From Ancylomarina sp963977525 (GTDB lineage: Bacteria > Bacteroidota > Bacteroidia > Bacteroidales > Marinifilaceae): a stretch of 64,000 bases of DNA. Under the pieces are notes generated by a model, which saw only the letters and a list, made by a program, of their open reading frames with translations, ran no database searches and had not been told where the DNA came from. Position numbers and translations under genes: made by a program. Where the stretch lies: the NCBI GenBank assembly GCA_963977525.1, contig CAXBPC010000005.1, positions 62,001 to 126,000 of the forward strand, in the 5' to 3' direction. Numbering within the stretch: the stretch's first letter is position 1; the number at the start of each line of letters is the position of its first letter. Positions 59,301 through 64,000 of this stretch are shown piece by piece.

Positions 59301-62300
59301 TCGGTATTTCCAGTTTTGCCCAGTATGACTGATTCATATTACAAGGTAGGAGTAGCCGCTCGTTATAATATTGCAGGGCTAGATGAACATACTTGTGTTG
59401 GAAATGAACTAACTGAAATTTTAGCAGCAAATGCAGTCTATCCTCAAATAATATTAGTTCCGTTAGCGGCAGTTGATTTGTGTGAGGGGGAATCTCATTT
59501 GTACAAAGCAGAATTAACAACACTTGGAGATTACTATACTTATTTATGGGAAACACCTCCAGTTATAGTTGGAGATAAAACCACGGTTGATCTTAGTTTA
59601 ATTGGTATTACACCAGCTATGGCTGGTAATTATAAGGTGACAGTTACAAACCGTTGTGGGACTGAAAATACAACAAGTGTATTAAGTGTAACGCCAAAAA
59701 TGAATGTAACTGATATTACTATTGATAATGATGGACCGTATTGTGATGGTGATCCTGTTACAATAACTGTTGATGCTTTGAATGCTGATTATTATAAGGC
59801 AGAAAATATCACAGTAGGTCAGGAACAAACATTTAATCCAATTATTAGTCCCTTTCTATTGACAGCAAATACTGCAAATGAGGGAATTTGGGAAATTACC
59901 GCTGTGGGTAATTGTGGAACGACATATCAAGAGCCATTTACGATTGATATATTGGAAAATTTCTCTGATCCAGCCATGAATAATATTACAACTTGTTTTG
60001 GTGAAGATGTGAGATTCGAAGTTCAGATCGAAACGATTCCATCTGGTTCAGATTTAACCTATGCTTGGACTGTACCTGTTGGATCATCTGCAGTTGATAG
60101 TGGTACGGCAATATTAGATGTTTCTAATGTTCTGGTAGGAGACTTAGGTGATTATACTTGTGTTGTTACCAATAAGTGTAGTATTAGTAAAAACGTTACA
60201 GCCACATTAAGTGCAGAGAGTGTTATAACCGCTTTAACAGCATCAATAGTTGAAGTATGTCAGGGAACTGTAAATTACAGTTTTGATATAGTAACTGTGG
60301 GTACACCTGAATTTTCTTGGAAATTTAACGATCCAAATGGGGTTGAAATAGGGACAGGTAGTTCTTATGTAATTCCTTCGGTCGAGCTAGTTAATGCTGG
60401 AATTTACTATTGTGATATTACATTGGAGTGTGGAACAGTTGTCAAATATCAAAGAGAGTTAGTGGTTAATGATCATATTTCAGTTTCAGAAGACCCTTCA
60501 GTTGTTTTGGATATTTGCGAAGGAGAGCAAACTGAGTTAATTATTAATGTAACAGGAACTCCAAATTCTATTAAGTGGTTTGATGATACAAATACTGAAA
60601 TGCCTGCATATGCTGGCGAAACTAGAATATCTACAGGTTTATTAACTCCGGCAAAAACGTATAATTTCAGATATGAATTGACTGGAGACTGTGAAAACCC
60701 AACTGGTGATTTTGATGTGATTGTTCATGATAAACCAAGTATTAATCCGATAGTTGATATTAATGACTGTAATGGAAATAATATTCCATTGAGTATGACT
60801 GTGGTTGGTACGGACTTAATTCAAGAATCATGGTTGAATCCTGATAATAGTCTATTAGCAAATGGATTAACAGCTACAATTACAGGAGCAACTTATCCAA
60901 CTTCTTCTGGAAATTATACCGCTAAAGTAACGACAGATTATTGTGGTGATTTTACGACTATTGCTAAAGTAAATGTATATAAGCCTATTGCTGTTCTTTC
61001 AAATTCTGATACCGCTCCTAAACCATGTATAGGTGAACCATTAAGTTTAGTGGTAACCGGTGATGGTGATGGTTTGTCTTATAAATGGACTAAAGGTGGA
61101 GTAGATCAAGGGGTACAACCAATTCCAAATATTCTTGATTTAGGTGCCGCAGATTTATCTGATGACGGAAATTATAAATGTGAACTGATTTCAACTAATG
61201 GTTGCACAAATGAATTTGTAGATTTTGTTGTTAATGTACGTGAGCATGCAAAAATTACATTGCAGCCTGTTGCATTAACACCTTGTCAGAACGATGCACC
61301 TGTAACATTTACGGTTGCAGGTACAGCGGAAGATACTCCAAAATATCAGTGGTATAATAATGCTGGTTTGATAACTAATGGAGGTGATTACTCAGGAGCA
61401 ACATCGACAGATCTAACTGTTTCTAACCTTTTAGGTAATGATGGAGATTCATACTATTGTGAAGTAAGTGGAGATTATTGTGATCCTATAGAATCAGAAA
61501 AAGCAAGTTTGACTGTGAATCGAAATATTGCGATAACAAAAGATCCAGTAGACGTAACGATTGCTCAAGATGGAATTGCAACATTTACTGTTGAAGCAGA
61601 AGGAACGAAGCCATTTACTTATAATTGGTATGAGGTTAGTGCTCCTTTGGTATCTCTCGGGAATACATCAACACTAACCATAAATCCTGCATCTATTGGA
61701 TTAAATGGGAATGAATATAAATGTAAAGTTAGTAACACATGTTCTACTGATATTGAAAGTGCAAAAGCAAAATTGACAGTCGATGCTTTTCTTAAAATCA
61801 CATCCCAGCCTTCTGATGTGGTAAAATGTGTTGGAGATAATTATCAATTTGTTGTTTCGTTTATAAATACTGCAACAAATTGTGTTTGGGAATATGACGA
61901 TGGCGGTGGTTTTGTTTCAACTACTACCAATCCGAAAATGAGTACTTCTGCTTTTGATCCGAATTCACCTAATACACTTTCTGTAATTGGGGCAACTGCA
62001 ATAATGGATGGATGGAAATTTAGAGCTATTGTATCTGGATTAACTCCAGATGATACTTCTGAAGAAGCAGAAGTTAAAGTTGATGTTCCAGCTAGTTTTA
62101 ATGCTATTGCTGATAAAGCGATTTGTAATGGTAATGGTGTTGGTTTTACGGTAGATGGTTTATCTGGTTCAACTCCTTTTACATATGATTGGAAAAGAGG
62201 AGGAGTCTCTATAGGAACAAATTCAAGTTTGAATTTAATTGCTGCGAATGCAATTGATGGAGGATATTCTGTTGATGTTACGTCAGGAGTTTGTCCTGAA

Positions 62301-64000
62301 GAATCGAAAACCTTTAATATTTCACATTACGCTGATTTAGTTTTAGATAATTTAGCACATACTACTCCATTGTGCCCTACAGATGATATAGATTTAACTG
62401 CAGTCCTTTCAAGTGGACCAGCCATTTCGGCAATATATACATGGACTAAAGATGGAGTTGATCTAGGAGAGGCAAGTAATAATTATAAAGATCTCATTAT
62501 AACAACAGCTGAGGAAGGCTTGTATAAGGTGGCAGTTGAAGATATTTGTATGACGAAATCTAAATCTATCTATATCGATGTTTTGGATATTATAACTAAA
62601 GCATCTCCAGATTGGTTGAATGAAACACTTTGTGTTGGAGAAGATCTATCACTTGAAGCCAGTGTAACTGGTGATAATCCAACCTACACATGGACAGTAC
62701 CAGCTGGTGTAGCTGATCCAGGTAATGTGTCTACATTAAATATAAATGGAGTTGCTGAAGTGAACGAAGGGAAATATACTTGTGATATTGTAGGATCTTG
62801 CGGAACTGCAAGTTATTCAGTTGATATAGTAATTAATGATGTTCCAAATATTACAACTGATCTTAATTTATCAGCGGAGTGTGAAGGAGATCCTTTAGTA
62901 CTAGGAGCAATTGCTTATGATGCAACTACTGGAGAGAGTATCAAGTGGATATTGCCTAATGGAAGTACAAGTCCAGTAACGGCACTTGAATTAGATTTAG
63001 GAATTGCTGAGATTGCCGAAGAAGGTAACTACAAAGTTGAAGTAACAAACGCTTGTGGTTCTGATTTCAGTATAGGATACCAAGATGTACATTCTTTACC
63101 AACACTTACACCTATTGCTAATCAAACAGCTTGTCAAGGTGAAAATGTAATTGTTCGAGCTGTAACAACTGGTGAGAATTTAACTTATCGTTGGTTTGTT
63201 GATGGTGCTCCACAAGTAGCATTTGATGATAAATCTGAATTAGAAATTCCAAATATTCAACCAACGACACCTAATACCAATAGAATATATAATGTGGAAT
63301 GTCGGGTGAGTTCTTGTGGAACTGATTTGAGTGAAATTGCAAATGTTACTGTAAATCCAAATACAATATTAAATACATCTATTAAAGGTGAAGTTGTATA
63401 TGTAGGAAGTCCTCATGTTTTTGATTTGGATATAACGGGAAGTAATTTGACTTTCGAATGGCACCATATTCAAACTGATGCTACAGATGTTACTTTACTT
63501 GAGACTACAAAAACTTTAACTATTGCTAGTCTATTACCAGTACACGCTGGTGAGTACTATTGTATAATAACTGGTGATTGTGGTGTAAGATTTACATCAG
63601 GATATTTAACTGTAAAAGATCCTATGAAGGTCGTTACTGATCTTAATAGCTTGGCAGATATAGAGAAGTGTGATGGTGAGCCATTAAACTTGAATATTAG
63701 TGTTGAAGGAGATGTTTTCTCAATCAAATGGTTTAAGGATGGTGTCGATTTATCACACGATGAATTAAATTACTCAATACCTGCTTTAGATGCTGCTTCT
63801 GACGCTGGATCTTATTCTTGTGTAATTATAGGAGAGGGTGCGAATATCACAGAAACGGTTAATGTATTTGTTTATCAGAATACGGTTCTTAATTCAGATT
63901 TGAAAGATAAAGTTCTCTGTGAACATGAGAATCTTTCATGGATTCCTGATGTTTCTGGTTCAGTTTTAACTTATGATTGGAAGTTTGGATTAACAACTGT
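56310..64000 (+). CDS. Giant Ig-like-repeat surface protein, 3' end beyond the window
   Basis: An open frame of more than 2560 codons that runs off the window. The signal peptide is clear (hydrophobic core about residues 20-36, ending KVFAQ); the ATG at 56364 (codon 19) would give a more usual length. Residues about 130-495 resemble the IgGFc-binding-protein N-terminal domain found in Bacteroidota surface proteins. Residues about 596-750 look like a galactose-binding beta-sandwich (NGDFSSGRGNFET start, FAIDSITF end). From about residue 760, twenty full modules and a cut twenty-first follow, each of about 80-100 residues with the plan C-x-G-(E/D)...W...G-x-Y-x-C, an Ig-like or PKD-like fold. 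A T9SS sorting domain is expected past the edge but not seen. Likely a surface adhesin. Confidence 0.88.
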   Translation, partial: MDNYTVNNKQGVLCSSLLMKLCTFLILSLFAPKVFAQLDYIHYVPPVYSGSSVDADVGRNVVVITTDSRDLIDVDIFLGGSATAFKTVQVSKSAPYEHVFETPAGNFYSDIINYPLVYDFPRGLVGANELNKILPDAGVKFRSYDAPIYVNIRHVSAIHGASLTTKGRFAMGQEFRSGHLYTDGMNSLNKRSHFLSVMATEDGTSVKLTNINIGILSDFTLPGYSKSILPTDTIRVTLNEGESYVIGVDHDLAAFNSGLRNDMNGTHILSDKDIVVNTGSWTSGPSRGQDIGIDQIVPYSEIRDKYVVMKGLGDNTTERPIVVATVDGTDIYVNGESSPVNPTPLNKGEYYAIPATKYFLDNSIYTMNIDTKDKNVYVYQTMTGSASQIGPTVGMNFIAPLSATGMHQVDIPFADYLAQKKVTSVITILAQKGATLQYENTISGVTTTREMLPSEAADIPGNNEWVSYKLVNVIGDIRFQSSRALNVAWTVQSGYIGSAGYYSGFSKAIPKIITEVKIETALDVICESYNENIEVGIQATPVPDFYEWYKNEVLEANLLFENEKLIVPAPDVPTKYIVVAYFRDPSLDILYNGDFSSGRGNFETDYTIVDGNLRNPGEFALTFTPKSENTAFEDFDDMEGGGLMFLAQSNVPGDTVYQKLDIPIEREYNYILKVHGRMAKVGSPQLLDIYINDEKIKSNFLLDDLTTWQSVTSLWKSKDNQKATISLVDANAGGNTGVFAIDSITFIPAVEDTGEFNAIVIPNYSFTPYDKPQHFCLGQSGLIDISNGETSWYDYVWERKLGEGNYVPIAESNVIGLDTYKLEFSNVTNDNAGVYRCTITFKEGFEQCGATVDPAQLEVEVVIDELARITSLDGASDICGGESVALEVNVEGKYSRVAWSVNGVEKAEGKIFDFNLDKSFGEGVYTIRCDVENACAPLSQEVEIEIFGKPNLTDLQVPIGLCDQNLVNLTAVGSTPVGATMEYSWYRDDALIETNNLSVFPVLPSMTDSYYKVGVAARYNIAGLDEHTCVGNELTEILAANAVYPQIILVPLAAVDLCEGESHLYKAELTTLGDYYTYLWETPPVIVGDKTTVDLSLIGITPAMAGNYKVTVTNRCGTENTTSVLSVTPKMNVTDITIDNDGPYCDGDPVTITVDALNADYYKAENITVGQEQTFNPIISPFLLTANTANEGIWEITAVGNCGTTYQEPFTIDILENFSDPAMNNITTCFGEDVRFEVQIETIPSGSDLTYAWTVPVGSSAVDSGTAILDVSNVLVGDLGDYTCVVTNKCSISKNVTATLSAESVITALTASIVEVCQGTVNYSFDIVTVGTPEFSWKFNDPNGVEIGTGSSYVIPSVELVNAGIYYCDITLECGTVVKYQRELVVNDHISVSEDPSVVLDICEGEQTELIINVTGTPNSIKWFDDTNTEMPAYAGETRISTGLLTPAKTYNFRYELTGDCENPTGDFDVIVHDKPSINPIVDINDCNGNNIPLSMTVVGTDLIQESWLNPDNSLLANGLTATITGATYPTSSGNYTAKVTTDYCGDFTTIAKVNVYKPIAVLSNSDTAPKPCIGEPLSLVVTGDGDGLSYKWTKGGVDQGVQPIPNILDLGAADLSDDGNYKCELISTNGCTNEFVDFVVNVREHAKITLQPVALTPCQNDAPVTFTVAGTAEDTPKYQWYNNAGLITNGGDYSGATSTDLTVSNLLGNDGDSYYCEVSGDYCDPIESEKASLTVNRNIAITKDPVDVTIAQDGIATFTVEAEGTKPFTYNWYEVSAPLVSLGNTSTLTINPASIGLNGNEYKCKVSNTCSTDIESAKAKLTVDAFLKITSQPSDVVKCVGDNYQFVVSFINTATNCVWEYDDGGGFVSTTTNPKMSTSAFDPNSPNTLSVIGATAIMDGWKFRAIVSGLTPDDTSEEAEVKVDVPASFNAIADKAICNGNGVGFTVDGLSGSTPFTYDWKRGGVSIGTNSSLNLIAANAIDGGYSVDVTSGVCPEESKTFNISHYADLVLDNLAHTTPLCPTDDIDLTAVLSSGPAISAIYTWTKDGVDLGEASNNYKDLIITTAEEGLYKVAVEDICMTKSKSIYIDVLDIITKASPDWLNETLCVGEDLSLEASVTGDNPTYTWTVPAGVADPGNVSTLNINGVAEVNEGKYTCDIVGSCGTASYSVDIVINDVPNITTDLNLSAECEGDPLVLGAIAYDATTGESIKWILPNGSTSPVTALELDLGIAEIAEEGNYKVEVTNACGSDFSIGYQDVHSLPTLTPIANQTACQGENVIVRAVTTGENLTYRWFVDGAPQVAFDDKSELEIPNIQPTTPNTNRIYNVECRVSSCGTDLSEIANVTVNPNTILNTSIKGEVVYVGSPHVFDLDITGSNLTFEWHHIQTDATDVTLLETTKTLTIASLLPVHAGEYYCIITGDCGVRFTSGYLTVKDPMKVVTDLNSLADIEKCDGEPLNLNISVEGDVFSIKWFKDGVDLSHDELNYSIPALDAASDAGSYSCVIIGEGANITETVNVFVYQNTVLNSDLKDKVLCEHENLSWIPDVSGSVLTYDWKFGLTT

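Noticed and set aside
1..64000. tRNA or rRNA genes, insertion sequences, prophage or toxin-antitoxin pairs
   Set aside because: No cloverleaf-like sequence, rRNA segment, transposase motif, integrase or paired small toxin genes were recognised on either strand by reading.

Overview
The window is low-GC DNA from a member of the Bacteroidota. The evidence is type IX secretion (T9SS) components and substrates (a PorP/SprF-like protein, a T9SS plug-domain protein, and a giant protein with a gliding-motility-type C-terminal sorting domain), a Na+-translocating NADH:quinone reductase operon, Bacteroidota-type TAnnTTTG promoter elements, and little sign of Shine-Dalgarno sequences. A marine or anaerobic Marinilabiliales-like lineage is plausible, but that is an inference from gene content only. 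Almost everything looks chromosomal and vertically inherited; no IS element, prophage, CRISPR array, rRNA or tRNA was found.

Layout. 1-109: start of a PyrK-like gene (minus). 396-1376: exported SGD-repeat protein. 1679-4890: a hexose locus with an AraC-type regulator divergent from a FucP/GluP-type permease and a ROK sugar kinase. 4972-15851: mostly minus-strand housekeeping genes: a UPF0104 membrane protein, purA, fur, a long RelA/SpoT homologue, an M16 peptidase pair, a FabK/nitronate-monooxygenase-like flavoprotein, a YceI protein and a small membrane protein. 15939-28942: a minus-strand T9SS cluster, in which a 3143-residue SprB-like surface protein is followed by a PorP/SprF protein, a beta-helix lipoprotein and an exported EEP-family hydrolase. 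29376-30647: an exported protein made of three repeats. 30788-36663: an export-type ABC operon (two MacB/FtsX-like permeases, one ATPase, one small protein). Divergent from it, 37196-39917 encodes an NtrC-type response regulator and its histidine kinase. 40110-44793: DoxX-like, TonB, DivIC-like, a fused branched-chain 2-oxoacid dehydrogenase E1 and a small membrane protein. 44934-45215: a 42-bp tandem repeat array. 45254-52316: apbE and the complete nqrABCDEF operon. 52520-56031: T9SS plug-domain protein, Lrp/AsnC regulator and an M24 Xaa-Pro peptidase. 56310-64000: a second giant surface protein with about 20 Ig-like modules, still open at the window edge.

How the genes work together. ApbE attaches FMN covalently to NqrB and NqrC, so the 45-52 kb block is a near-complete module for building a sodium pump. 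The 15.9-28.9 kb block pairs a T9SS cargo with the PorP/SprF-type partner usually encoded beside such cargo. The 30.8-39.9 kb block looks like a self-contained signalling and export unit. The 532-bp divergent region between the ABC operon and the two-component genes holds a near-symmetric sigma-54 type -24/-12 element and two copies of a TGTTC-N6-GAACA dyad whose centres are 53 bp (about five helical turns) apart, which is what an NtrC-type activator would need.

The most unusual elements are this divergent sigma-54 control region, the exact 42-bp-period repeat array between the small membrane protein and apbE, and the two giant modular surface proteins.
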